Source: Bacteroidota bacterium
GTDB lineage: Bacteria > Bacteroidota > Bacteroidia > B-17B0 > Aurantibacillaceae
Assembly: GCA_025363015.1 (NCBI GenBank)
Contig: JANYEQ010000064.1
Span: 1-36,570 of the forward strand
Length of the DNA stretch: 36,570 bases
Reading direction: 5' to 3'
The translations under genes and the position numbers were made by a program. The notes under the pieces are model-generated. The model did not search any database. It worked only from the letters and a program-made list of their open reading frames with translations, and was not told the DNA's origin. Shown one piece after another: positions 7,376-14,733 of the stretch (position 1 is the stretch's first letter; each line of letters begins with the position of its first letter).

Positions 7376-8119
7376 ATGAAAAAAAATTCAGCTCTACATT
7401 TATTTCTAATTCTTTTCTCTACATTTATAATAAATGCACAAGATACTTTGACCCATAGAAAAAATTATAAATACAATAATAATTTTGATGTAGCGCTTTC
7501 AGCATCTGCTAACCAGCAAATGGGAGCCTTATCTTGGGTACATTTTCATTCCGTAACAAAAAAACAGAGATTTAAAATTGGTTATGGTATTCGTTTTAAT
7601 TCGCAATTTGGTAAAAACTTAACCTACGTTACCGCTCCTGCAAGTATTACTTCAAAAAGAAACGATCCGGGCGTATTGTTTTCAAAAATTTATTACGAAA
7701 ATATTGATACTTTTTTTGTCGCTAAATCACAAAATAATTCACTAAATCTTAGTATTAATTTACAGTACACCATTAAACAAAAATTAGATATTGGTTTTAA
7801 TATTGATGCTATTGGCTTTTCGTTTGGTGCAAACACTACAGGTAAATACATTTCATCACAATCATCAGAAAGTGGGTCAACTAAAAGCGCCAAGCCAACT
7901 GCATTTAATTTATTATTAGTAAGCGATAACGATATTGGTTTTTTAAATTCAGAATTATATGCTAGGTATTGGTTTAATAAAAATTGGGGAGTTAAAGCGG
8001 GCGCTTCATTTATTTTTACTGAATATACTACCGATAATAAATTGCGTTTAGATAATAACCGTTGGCGGAACAAGGCTTTAATAGGTATGATAGGAATTAC
8101 ATATTCACCATTTAAATAA
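7376..8119 (+). CDS. Predicted small outer-membrane beta-barrel protein, unknown function
   Basis: Protein of 247 residues with a signal peptide (MKKNSALHLF... ending NAQ, about 1-21). The mature part alternates polar and hydrophobic residues in strand-length stretches (FDVALSASANQQ, RFKIGYGIRFNSQ, LSINLQYTIKQKLDIGFNIDAIGFSFGA, WGVKAGASFIFTEYT) and closes with IGMIGITYSPFK, as expected for an 8-10-stranded barrel. I do not recognise a named family. Only 9 bp separate it from the YceI gene, so it probably heads that operon and could be its outer-membrane component. A stretch about 155-170 rich in Ser/Gly/Thr looks like an extracellular loop. Confidence 0.7.
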   Translation: MKKNSALHLFLILFSTFIINAQDTLTHRKNYKYNNNFDVALSASANQQMGALSWVHFHSVTKKQRFKIGYGIRFNSQFGKNLTYVTAPASITSKRNDPGVLFSKIYYENIDTFFVAKSQNNSLNLSINLQYTIKQKLDIGFNIDAIGFSFGANTTGKYISSQSSESGSTKSAKPTAFNLLLVSDNDIGFLNSELYARYWFNKNWGVKAGASFIFTEYTTDNKLRLDNNRWRNKALIGMIGITYSPFK

Positions 8120-8128
8120 ATTTATAAA

Positions 8129-8680
8129 ATGAAGAAAATTAAATTTTTATGTTTGAGTATTAGCTTATTTTTTTTAGGTTTTAAAACTGCTATTGCTCAA
8201 AATACGGAATGGAGTGTTGTAACTTCAACGGTTACATTCAAAATAAAAAATGCTGGTTTTACAGTAGATGGCACTTTTGGAGGATTAAAAGCAAAAATTA
8301 TGTTTGATGCATCCAAATCATTTAGTAATACAATAGAGGCTTCAGTTGAAGCGAAAACGCTTAATACAGGAAGTACAGGCAGAGATAACCACTTAAAAAA
8401 AGAAGAGTATTTTGGAGTGGATAAACACCCTACAATTTTGTTAACCGCTTCAACATTTGCTAAACAACCTGATGGAAGTTTTAAAGGCTATTTTAAACTT
8501 ACGGTTAAAAATACAACTAAAGATGTTCTTATTCCATTTACATTCACTGAAAAAGATGGTAAAGGAAAATTTTTAGGAAAATTTACAATCGATAGGCGAG
8601 ACTATGGTGTTGGTGAATCGAGTATGATTTTATCAGACAATGTAACTATTTTAATAGATGCAAACGTTATAAAAAAATAA
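8129..8680 (+). CDS. YceI-family periplasmic protein
   Basis: Protein of 183 residues with a signal peptide (1-24, ending TAIAQ). It has a YceI domain: WSVVTSTVTFKIKNAGFTVDGTFGG, then GRDNHLKKEEYFGVDKHPTI, FKGYFKLTVKNTTKDV and FTIDRRDYGVG. The family forms a lipocalin-like barrel that binds isoprenoid or other long lipids in the periplasm. The stop codon is one base before the DinB start, so the two are translated together. YceI proteins are often stress-induced, but no regulator site is visible here. The family call is firm; the ligand is unknown. Confidence 0.92.
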   Translation: MKKIKFLCLSISLFFLGFKTAIAQNTEWSVVTSTVTFKIKNAGFTVDGTFGGLKAKIMFDASKSFSNTIEASVEAKTLNTGSTGRDNHLKKEEYFGVDKHPTILLTASTFAKQPDGSFKGYFKLTVKNTTKDVLIPFTFTEKDGKGKFLGKFTIDRRDYGVGESSMILSDNVTILIDANVIKK

Positions 8681-8681
8681 A

Positions 8682-9185
8682 ATGCTAAAACAAATTTCAA
8701 TAAAACAATTAGTGCAGCTAAAATCTATTCTCAATCAAATAGATGATTTAGATTATGCTAAGCCCTTATCTGTTATAGAAAACTCAACTATTGGTAAGCA
8801 TGTTAGGCATATTTTAGAATTTTACGAATGCCTTTTTAATGCATTAAACAAAAACGAAGTATGCTACGATGATAGAAAAAGAAATTTAATCCTAGAAGAA
8901 AGTATACGTTTTGCTAACGAATGTATAACAGGTGTTATTGAAAAAATTAATTTAATAGATATAAATAAACGTATTCTTTTAAAATCAAAATATGGGATGG
9001 ATGAACTATTTGTCGAAAGTTCTCTTTATCGTGAAATCACTTATAATATTGAGCACACAGTTCATCATTTAGCAATCATTCGTATTGCCGTCTCTAATCA
9101 ATTAAAATATATTAGTATAGATGAGGGCTTTGGCTATGCAGATTCTACTATTAATTATTTACAAACACAAAAAATTGCAAGCTAA
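8682..9185 (+). CDS. DinB/YfiT-like four-helix-bundle protein
   Basis: Cytosolic protein of 167 residues. It is largely helical with a metal-site pattern of the DinB superfamily: His40 in IGKHVRHILEF, and His125 and His129 in EHTVHHLAIIRIA. Members include metal-dependent thiol-S-transferases (bacillithiol and mycothiol) and enzymes of unknown role. Sequence alone does not tell which thiol, if any, is used. It lies 1 bp after the YceI gene and 4 bp before the NRDE gene, inside a tightly packed operon. Confidence 0.82.
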   Translation: MLKQISIKQLVQLKSILNQIDDLDYAKPLSVIENSTIGKHVRHILEFYECLFNALNKNEVCYDDRKRNLILEESIRFANECITGVIEKINLIDINKRILLKSKYGMDELFVESSLYREITYNIEHTVHHLAIIRIAVSNQLKYISIDEGFGYADSTINYLQTQKIAS

Positions 9186-9189
9186 ATAA

Positions 9190-9915
9190 ATGTGTACCGT
9201 TACTTATCTTCCACAAAGTGGTAACGCTTTTATTTTAACATCTAATAGAGATGAAGATATAACCCGACACGTTGCTTTACCAGTAAATAAATACCAAATA
9301 AATAATGTAGAAGTGTATTATCCTAAAGACCCCAAGGCAGGAGGCACATGGATGGCACATGGGTCTAACGGGTTTACAGTATGCTTATTAAATGGCGCAT
9401 TTACAGCGCATAACCCAACAGGTAATTATAAAAAAAGTAGAGGGTTAGTAGTGCTTGATTTTTTTATTTATAAAAATCAATATGATTTTATTGCTCGATA
9501 CGATTTTGCAAATATTGAACCCTTTACTTTAATTTTTGTAAAGCACTCTTCAGAAACTGTAACTGTTTGTGAGTTAAAATGGGATGGTATAAAAACGTAT
9601 CATACAAATTACGACGCATCTTTGCCACATATCTGGTCATCAGTTACACTTTATACCAACGATGTAATTAAACAGCGCGAAAATTGGTTTAGTGAATGGG
9701 CTAAGAATAATGAACTATTTTCAAAAGATAGTATTTTAATGTTTCATCATTTTGGTGGAAATGGAGACAATCAAAATGATTTAGTGATAAATAGAGATAC
9801 AAAAAAAACGGTAAGTATTTGTTGTATTAATAAATTAAATACTATCCTAACAGAAATAGTTTATGAAGATGTTATTAATAAAAAAATTTACTCCAATAAA
9901 ATAATTTCAGCTTAA
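9190..9915 (+). CDS. NRDE (TANGO2)-family protein
   Basis: Protein of 241 residues with no signal peptide. The family signature NRDE is at 19-22 (TSNRDED), and the chain begins MCT, with Cys2 placed as the possible N-terminal nucleophile of an Ntn-hydrolase-like fold. GGTWMAHG and VCLLNGAF also fit the family. The human homologue TANGO2 is linked to lipid and haem metabolism; bacterial members are mostly uncharacterised, and some are thought to be amidohydrolase-like. It lies 7 bp before the ATP-grasp gene; a ligase and an amidohydrolase-like protein side by side suggests making and cutting of an amide bond. Confidence 0.87.
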   Translation: MCTVTYLPQSGNAFILTSNRDEDITRHVALPVNKYQINNVEVYYPKDPKAGGTWMAHGSNGFTVCLLNGAFTAHNPTGNYKKSRGLVVLDFFIYKNQYDFIARYDFANIEPFTLIFVKHSSETVTVCELKWDGIKTYHTNYDASLPHIWSSVTLYTNDVIKQRENWFSEWAKNNELFSKDSILMFHHFGGNGDNQNDLVINRDTKKTVSICCINKLNTILTEIVYEDVINKKIYSNKIISA

Positions 9916-9922
9916 TTTATTA

Positions 9923-10948
9923 ATGCGCTTACCGCTTTTATATTATAAATTTTTTAGGTATGAGTATTGGCCAATGTTACTTTTTTACATTCCTATTTTG
10001 CCTTATTGGTTGTATTTAGCTATAAAAAACAAGTCGTTTGCTTATTTTAGTGTTGCTAATCCCGGTATTGAGTTGGGTGGCTTTTTTGGCGAAAGTAAAT
10101 CTGAAATTTTAGCGTTAATTGATCAGCACTATTTACCCAAAAGTATTAAAGTTAAAAATAAAACAGATTTTAATTTAATAATTAATCAATTAAAACTAAA
10201 TCAAATAAATTTCCCACTAATAGCAAAGCCCGATGTTGGAGAACGTGGCGATAGGGTGAGTAAAATTAATAACGAAGCTGAATTAATAACTTACCACTTA
10301 AATGCAAACTTAAATTATATTATTCAAGAATTTATTGATTATGAATTTGAGTTTGGCATATTGTATAGCCGCTTACCCAACTCACAAACGGGCGAAGTAA
10401 GTTCTGTTACTTTAAAAGAATTTTTAACAGTTATTGGTGATGGAACATCTACTATTCTTCAATTAATGCAACAAAATACAAGAGCACGTTTTCAAATTAA
10501 ACGATTAAAAATGCAAATGGGAAATGAAATTAACCGTACACCGCTCTTACATGAAAAAGTACTACTCGAACCCATTGGCAATCATTGTAGAGGCACACGT
10601 TTTATTAATTATAACCACATAATTAATCAAAAGCTACATCAAACTTTTGATAAAATTAGTTTGCCAATTAATGGATTTTATTACGGACGTTACGACTTAA
10701 AAGTAAAAACTATTGAAGATTTAATGTTGGGCGAAACCATAAAAATTATGGAATTAAATGGTGCAAGTTCCGAACCTGGACATATTTACGATACTTCTTT
10801 TACGTTATTTAAAGCCTACAAAGATATGCGTTACCATTGGAAACGATTGGCAGATATTTCTGCAATACATATTAAAAAGGGCTTAAAGCCAGTTTCATTT
10901 TCTGTTATTATTAAAACGTATTGTAAGTTTGTTTTATTAAAAAAATAA
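9923..10948 (+). CDS. Membrane-anchored ATP-grasp ligase (D-Ala-D-Ala ligase-like)
   Basis: Protein of 341 residues. One hydrophobic segment lies near the N-terminus (about 12-33). An ATP-grasp fold follows: LIAKPDVGERGDRV (nucleotide-binding loop), YIIQEFIDYEFEFGI, and the metal-binding end IMELNGASSEPGHIYD. ATP-grasp enzymes join a carboxylate to an amine or thiol through an acyl-phosphate. The sequence is too far from Ddl to call it a peptidoglycan ligase, and the N-terminal membrane segment argues for a membrane-associated or lipid-linked substrate. It is the last gene of the YceI-DinB-NRDE unit; the 135 bp after it contain no clear hairpin terminator. Confidence 0.82.
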   Translation: MRLPLLYYKFFRYEYWPMLLFYIPILPYWLYLAIKNKSFAYFSVANPGIELGGFFGESKSEILALIDQHYLPKSIKVKNKTDFNLIINQLKLNQINFPLIAKPDVGERGDRVSKINNEAELITYHLNANLNYIIQEFIDYEFEFGILYSRLPNSQTGEVSSVTLKEFLTVIGDGTSTILQLMQQNTRARFQIKRLKMQMGNEINRTPLLHEKVLLEPIGNHCRGTRFINYNHIINQKLHQTFDKISLPINGFYYGRYDLKVKTIEDLMLGETIKIMELNGASSEPGHIYDTSFTLFKAYKDMRYHWKRLADISAIHIKKGLKPVSFSVIIKTYCKFVLLKK

Positions 10949-11067
10949 ATAAGGAATTTGTTATACTTACGGTGGCTGTCATCCATTAAACATATTATAC
11001 AAATTAGCAAACAACAATTATTTTATAAAACTCATCATTAAAACCTGTTTTATATCTTATAAAAAAT

Positions 11068-11075
11068 TACATTTG
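11068..11075 (+). promoter_or_regulatory. -7 promoter element of the SET-domain gene
   Basis: TACATTTG, an exact TAnnTTTG match, lies only 8 bases before ATG 11084. Transcription would start about 3 bases before the start codon, giving an almost leaderless message. No clear -33 element is visible. Confidence 0.45.
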
Positions 11076-11083
11076 CAACCTCT

Positions 11084-11503
11084 ATGGCATTAATTGTAAA
11101 AACATCTCAACTACCAAACGCAGGCAAAGGCTTGTTTACTACTACTCCTATAAAAAAAGGCGAACAGGTAATAGAATACGAAGGCGAAATTATTGATTGG
11201 GCCGAGTACGAAAAACGTGTATTAGAAGATAAAGATGGTTATTTATTTTTTATAAATAAAAAACGTTGTATTGATGCTTTTGCAACCCCACAACACAAAG
11301 CTCGTTACGCCAATGACGCAGCAGGCCTAAGCCGAGTAAAAGGCTTAAAAAACAATTGTAAGTACGAAGTAAAAAAAAATAAATGCTATATAGTAGCCGA
11401 AAAAAATATTAAAGCAAATGAAGAAATTTTTGTAACCTACACCAAAGAATATTGGGATTGCATTCGCTACAACATAAAAAACAAATTGTATAAAACTAAA
11501 TAA
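11084..11503 (+). CDS. SET-domain protein methyltransferase
   Basis: Compact SET protein of 139 residues without pre- or post-SET cysteine clusters. Visible motifs are NAGKGLFTTTPIKKGEQVIEYEGE (the opening GxGxF region), RYANDAAG (74-81, counterpart of RFxNHSC, with Asn77 contacting AdoMet) and EEIFVTYTKEYW (113-124), with Tyr119 as the likely catalytic Tyr. SET enzymes transfer methyl from AdoMet to lysine; bacterial substrates are rarely known. Here the usual His of NHS is Asp, an odd change in the cofactor pocket. It stands alone between the ATP-grasp operon and ilvE, with its own promoter-like element. Confidence 0.88.
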   Translation: MALIVKTSQLPNAGKGLFTTTPIKKGEQVIEYEGEIIDWAEYEKRVLEDKDGYLFFINKKRCIDAFATPQHKARYANDAAGLSRVKGLKNNCKYEVKKNKCYIVAEKNIKANEEIFVTYTKEYWDCIRYNIKNKLYKTK

Positions 11504-11596
11504 TTAAGTTCACCTTAATTTAACATTTATATTCCTTCTTTATTTATTTGCTTGTTTAAATAATAATTTGTTATTTGGTGCAATAGATAAAACGTT

Positions 11597-12664
11597 ATGA
11601 CTGGCACCTTTGATATTACCATAAACAAAATTCAAACATCGCGTGTAAGCGAGTACGATATTAATAATGTACCTTTTGGTAAATGCTTTAGCGACCACAT
11701 GTTGGTGGCTGAGTATAGCGATGGTAAATGGCACAAGCCAGTTATTATGCCCTATGCCGATGTGCCCATGAGCTACTCTATGAGTGCATTGCACTACGGG
11801 CAAGCTATTTTTGAAGGGATGAAAGCCTACAAAAATGATAAAGGAGAGGTATCTTTATTTCGCCCTACCGAAAATTTTATACGCTTAAACAAAAGCGCAA
11901 TACGCATGGCTATGCCCGAAGTGCCCGAAGAAATTTTTATGGGTGGCTTAACCGAACTATTAAAATTAGATAGCGCTTGGGTTCCTAACAGCGAAACGGG
12001 TAGTTTATACATTCGTCCGTTTTTAGTGGCTACCGACCAAGCCATTGGTGTTAAAGCCAGCGAAACTTATAAATTTGTAATTATTACCTGCCCTGCTGGT
12101 AAATACTATAGCGATCCGATTAAAGTATTAGTTGAAACAAATTATTTTAGAGCCGTGCACGGTGGAGTAGGCTTTGTAAAAGCCGCAGGTAACTATGGCC
12201 GTAGTTTGTACCCCACAAAATTAGCACAACAAAAAGGGTATCAACAAGTAATTTGGACAGATAGCACCACACACCAATACGTTGAAGAGAGTGGAACAAT
12301 GAACCTTATGTTTGTTATTGGCGATACCGTTTTAACACCTGCCTTGGGCGATACCATTTTATCTGGTATTACGCGCAAATCTGTATTGGCATTAGCACAT
12401 GAGTGGGGCTTTAAAGTTGAAGAACGAAAAATATCTATTCCCGAAATATTAACAGCACACGCTAATGGCACCTTGCAAGAATGCTTTGGCTGCGGAACTG
12501 CTGCTACTATTGCACAAATAGTAACCATTGGCCACGATGGTAAAGATTATGACTTACCCGCTGTTGAAACTCGTAAGTTTTCAACTAGAGTAGATGAAAC
12601 CCTACGTAACATTCGTAAAGGCAAAGTTGCTGATACTATGAATTGGATGTTTAAAATTTCTTAA
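11597..12664 (+). CDS. ilvE: Branched-chain amino acid aminotransferase
   Basis: PLP enzyme of 355 residues that interconverts Leu/Ile/Val and their 2-oxo acids, the last step of synthesis and first of breakdown. It belongs to the longer class (mitochondrial BCAT-like) judging by length and by HYGQAIFEGMKAY, LYIRPF and VKAAGNYGRSL, where Lys195 should hold PLP. VEESGTMNLMFV and LSGITRKSV follow and bind substrate and cofactor phosphate. The start at 11597 precedes TFDITI and gives the usual length. It is monocistronic by context: a hairpin lies 42 bp after the stop and the next gene is 137 bp away. Confidence 0.95.
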   Translation: MTGTFDITINKIQTSRVSEYDINNVPFGKCFSDHMLVAEYSDGKWHKPVIMPYADVPMSYSMSALHYGQAIFEGMKAYKNDKGEVSLFRPTENFIRLNKSAIRMAMPEVPEEIFMGGLTELLKLDSAWVPNSETGSLYIRPFLVATDQAIGVKASETYKFVIITCPAGKYYSDPIKVLVETNYFRAVHGGVGFVKAAGNYGRSLYPTKLAQQKGYQQVIWTDSTTHQYVEESGTMNLMFVIGDTVLTPALGDTILSGITRKSVLALAHEWGFKVEERKISIPEILTAHANGTLQECFGCGTAATIAQIVTIGHDGKDYDLPAVETRKFSTRVDETLRNIRKGKVADTMNWMFKIS

Positions 12665-12705
12665 TAACATTATATTTTAAAAAATTAATACACGAAACAT
12701 AGTTT

Positions 12706-12726
12706 AATTGAAGCAAAGCTTCAATT
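12706..12726 (+). terminator. Hairpin after ilvE, possible terminator
   Basis: A perfect 9-bp stem, AATTGAAGC / GCTTCAATT, around AAA, followed by CTTT. The T-tract is short, so termination may be weak. It closely resembles the hairpin at 13685-13704 after the next gene. Confidence 0.5.
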
Positions 12727-12801
12727 CTTTGCAAACTTTAAGCTATATAATTCAGTCTTTAAATCTACGTGCCCATGTGTTTAAAATAATACTATTTTAT
12801 A

Positions 12802-13611
12802 ATGATTGTTGCTATAGAAAACCTTTTACCACAAGTTATTTTAATTGCTAAAACGGTTGGTCAATTTATTAGAACTGAAAAACAAAATTTTTCAACAGAT
12901 AAAGTCGAAATAAAAGGATTAAATGATTTAGTAAGCTATGTTGATAAAACATCTGAACAAAAAATTGTAGTGGCTTTAAGCACCCTACTCCCTCAAGCTG
13001 GTTTTATAGTTGAAGAAAACACACGTTCGGATATAAAGGAGTACAATTGGATTGTAGACCCACTAGATGGCACCACAAATTTTATTCACGGCATACCAAG
13101 TTATGCCATAAGTATTGCTTTAGAGTATAAAGGCGAAATTATATTAGGCGTAGTTTATGAAGTAAGTAAAGATGAGTGCTTTTATGCTATTAAAAATGGC
13201 GGTGCTTTTTTAAACGATAAACCTATTAACGTTACCAAAACCACTTTACTAAAAGATAGTTTAATTGCCACTGGCTTTCCGGTTTATAATTTTGAAAGAA
13301 TTGTGCCTTTTTTAAAAACATTAGAATATTTAATGCGACACACGCATGGTGTAAGACGTATTGGCGCGGCGGCGGTAGATTTGTGTTACGTGGCCTGTGG
13401 CAGAGTAGATGCTTTTTTTGAGTACAATTTAAATAGTTGGGATGTAGCGGCGGGTAGCTTAATTGTAACCGAAGCGGGTGGCAAAGTAGCCGATTTTAGG
13501 GGTAATAATTCGTGGTTATTTGGTAAAGAAATTGTGGCTACGAATACAGCCATTTATATAAATTTTGCTCCAATTATTAAAGCTAATTTTACTGAATATC
13601 AACTTAATTAG
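12802..13611 (+). CDS. suhB: Inositol monophosphatase-family phosphatase
   Basis: Mg2+-dependent sugar or inositol phosphatase of 269 residues. Metal-site motifs are Glu71 in IVEENT, then WIVDPLDGTTNFIHG (Asp86 and Asp89) and SWDVAAGSLIVTEAGG (Asp214). In bacteria this family dephosphorylates inositol-1-phosphate and related compounds and, as SuhB, also affects rRNA transcription and processing. The closely related CysQ branch acts on 3'-phosphoadenosine phosphates; the FIHGIPSYAISIAL segment suits the SuhB/IMPase side better. It sits alone between two hairpins. Confidence 0.88.
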   Translation: MIVAIENLLPQVILIAKTVGQFIRTEKQNFSTDKVEIKGLNDLVSYVDKTSEQKIVVALSTLLPQAGFIVEENTRSDIKEYNWIVDPLDGTTNFIHGIPSYAISIALEYKGEIILGVVYEVSKDECFYAIKNGGAFLNDKPINVTKTTLLKDSLIATGFPVYNFERIVPFLKTLEYLMRHTHGVRRIGAAAVDLCYVACGRVDAFFEYNLNSWDVAAGSLIVTEAGGKVADFRGNNSWLFGKEIVATNTAIYINFAPIIKANFTEYQLN

Positions 13612-13684
13612 TCCTAATTTTTTGAAATCACATAGGACTTATTTAAAAAAAATAGACATAAAAATTAACCAAAAAATTAATTGT

Positions 13685-13708
13685 ATTGAAGCGAAACTTC
13701 AATTTTTT
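13685..13708 (+). terminator. Rho-independent terminator after the suhB-like gene
   Basis: A stem ATTGAAG / CTTCAAT (7 bp) with loop CGAAA, followed by a run of T, 73 bp after the stop codon. Same hairpin family as 12706-12726. Confidence 0.7.
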
Positions 13709-13793
13709 ACGTGTTCTATTATTTATTTTTATACAAACGGTACTATTTTATAAATGTGTTAAGTATAGCAGTAGTACTCAATTTGTTTTAATA

Positions 13794-13839
13794 AAATGAG
13801 AAAAGGCTTAATTTTATGTTTTAGTTAAGCCTCTTATTT
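13794..13839. repeat. Long imperfect inverted repeat
   Basis: Arms 13804-13811 and 13825-13832 (AGGCTTAA / TTAAGCCT) pair perfectly. After a 3-base AAA bulge at 13801-13803 the pairing continues for seven more pairs (13794-13800 with 13833-13839, one G-U). The loop is 13 bases. No T-run follows directly; one of about seven T begins near 13855. It could be a back-up terminator, the fold of a small RNA, or the remains of a mobile hairpin element. Confidence 0.5.
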
Positions 13840-13903
13840 AACTATATGGTTTAATTTTTTTGTATTTAATTAACTAAGCTAAAAGGAGATAATTAAATAA
13901 AAA

Positions 13904-13931
13904 ACCCGTTTTAGTGTAAACCAAAACGGGT
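13904..13931 (-). terminator. Rho-independent terminator of the RRM gene
   Basis: A perfect 9-bp stem ACCCGTTTT / AAAACGGGT with a 10-base loop. On the minus strand it is followed by TTTTTTATTT. It begins 22 bp past the RRM stop codon. Confidence 0.85.
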
Positions 13932-13952
13932 AGTAAATAGTGTTAGTTAAAA

Positions 13953-14225
13953 TTATTCTCCTGCTGAACTTTCAGAATGTTCTTTTTTACCTTTTGCTTC
14001 GGCTACAACAATATTGCGTTCGTAATGCTCTGTGCCGTTTAAAGCATTTATGGCGGCATTGCCTTCGTTATCATTTGCCATTTCCACAAAACCATAACCT
14101 TTGCTGCGGCGCGATTCTTTATCCTTAATAATGCGCACACTGGTAACCTCGCCATATTGTGCAAATAAGTCGCTTAACGTTTGTTCTTTAACTTTAAAGC
14201 TAATGTTGCTGATAAAAATGTTCAT
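13953..14225 (-). CDS. RRM-type RNA-binding protein
   Basis: Single RNA-recognition motif of 90 residues. RNP2 is IFISNI (3-8) and RNP1 is KGYGFVEM (42-49), both with the aromatic residues that stack on RNA bases. A short Lys/Ser/Glu-rich tail (about 80-90) follows. Small RRM proteins of this layout occur in cyanobacteria, where they are cold-induced, and across Bacteroidota; in the latter they are post-transcriptional regulators of mostly unknown targets. It has its own promoter-like element and a strong terminator, so it is a separate transcript. Confidence 0.93.
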   Translation of the reverse strand: MNIFISNISFKVKEQTLSDLFAQYGEVTSVRIIKDKESRRSKGYGFVEMANDNEGNAAINALNGTEHYERNIVVAEAKGKKEHSESSAGE

Positions 14226-14246
14226 ATACTAATTTTAGTGTTTATA

Positions 14247-14277
14247 TAAAGGTAAACAATAAAACTAATTTACCAAA
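14247..14277 (-). promoter_or_regulatory. Candidate promoter of the RRM gene
   Basis: On the minus strand, TTTG (14274-14277), 19 bases, then TACCTTTA (14247-14254), a near match to TTTG / TAnnTTTG. It ends 21 bases before the ATG, giving a leader of roughly 15 bases. Confidence 0.5.
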
Positions 14278-14309
14278 TTTTAACGATTGTTTTTTTTGTA
14301 AAAAATTAC

Positions 14310-14690
14310 CTAAAATAATTTAGCTTCAACACTTATTTCAACATTTGCATCTTTTGGCAGGCGTGCAGCTTGTATGGTAGCCCGTGCCGGAAAATCTTTT
14401 GTAAAGTACGAGGCATATACCTCGTTTACATGTACAAAATTATTCATATCGTTTAAAAAAATAGTTGTTTTAACCACATTATCGTAAGTACAGCCACCAG
14501 CTTTTAAAATTTCGCCAAGGTAATCCATTACCATTTTAGTTTCTTCTTTAATGGGGCATTTTACCAATTGCTTGCTTTGTAAATCCATCGCAATAGTGCC
14601 ACTAATGTACATACAATCACCTACAATGATGGCTTGGTTATAAGGGCCAATTGGTGCGGGTGCATTTGGGGTATTTATTATTTTTTTCAT
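14310..14690 (-). CDS. ridA: RidA-family enamine/imine deaminase
   Basis: Cytosolic protein of 126 residues. RidA speeds the hydrolysis of reactive enamine/imine intermediates released by PLP enzymes such as threonine dehydratase, and so protects PLP enzymes including IlvE. Seen here: APAPIGPYNQAI, MYISGTIAMD, then ARATIQAARLPKDANVEISVEA with Arg103 (Arg105 in E. coli) and Glu118, the substrate-binding and catalytic residues. The length is normal. AAAAGG lies directly before the ATG. It may be read as the last gene after the exonuclease or from its own -7 element at 14718-14725. Confidence 0.95.
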   Translation of the reverse strand: MKKIINTPNAPAPIGPYNQAIIVGDCMYISGTIAMDLQSKQLVKCPIKEETKMVMDYLGEILKAGGCTYDNVVKTTIFLNDMNNFVHVNEVYASYFTKDFPARATIQAARLPKDANVEISVEAKLF

Positions 14691-14717
14691 CCTTTTAATT
14701 TTAGTTTGTTAGCTAAA

Positions 14718-14725
14718 CAAATATA
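14718..14725 (-). promoter_or_regulatory. -7 promoter element of ridA
   Basis: TATATTTG on the minus strand, an exact TAnnTTTG, 27 bases before the ATG at 14690. It lies between the exonuclease stop codon and ridA. No -33 TTG is visible at the right distance. Confidence 0.4.
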
Positions 14726-14733
14726 ATTGTTTT

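Larger units (their letters stand above)
13612..13952. other. Gene-free interval between convergent genes, three hairpins
   Basis: These 341 bp separate the suhB-like gene (+) from the RRM gene (-). They contain a terminator hairpin for the + strand (13685-13708), a long imperfect inverted repeat (13794-13839) and a terminator hairpin for the - strand (13904-13931). The short open frames here have no family resemblance and run through the hairpins, so no gene is called. Confidence 0.7.

Noticed and set aside
13565-14128. Short open frames on + around the gene-free interval
   Set aside because: One runs through the terminator hairpin and the other is antisense to the RRM gene; neither resembles a known protein.
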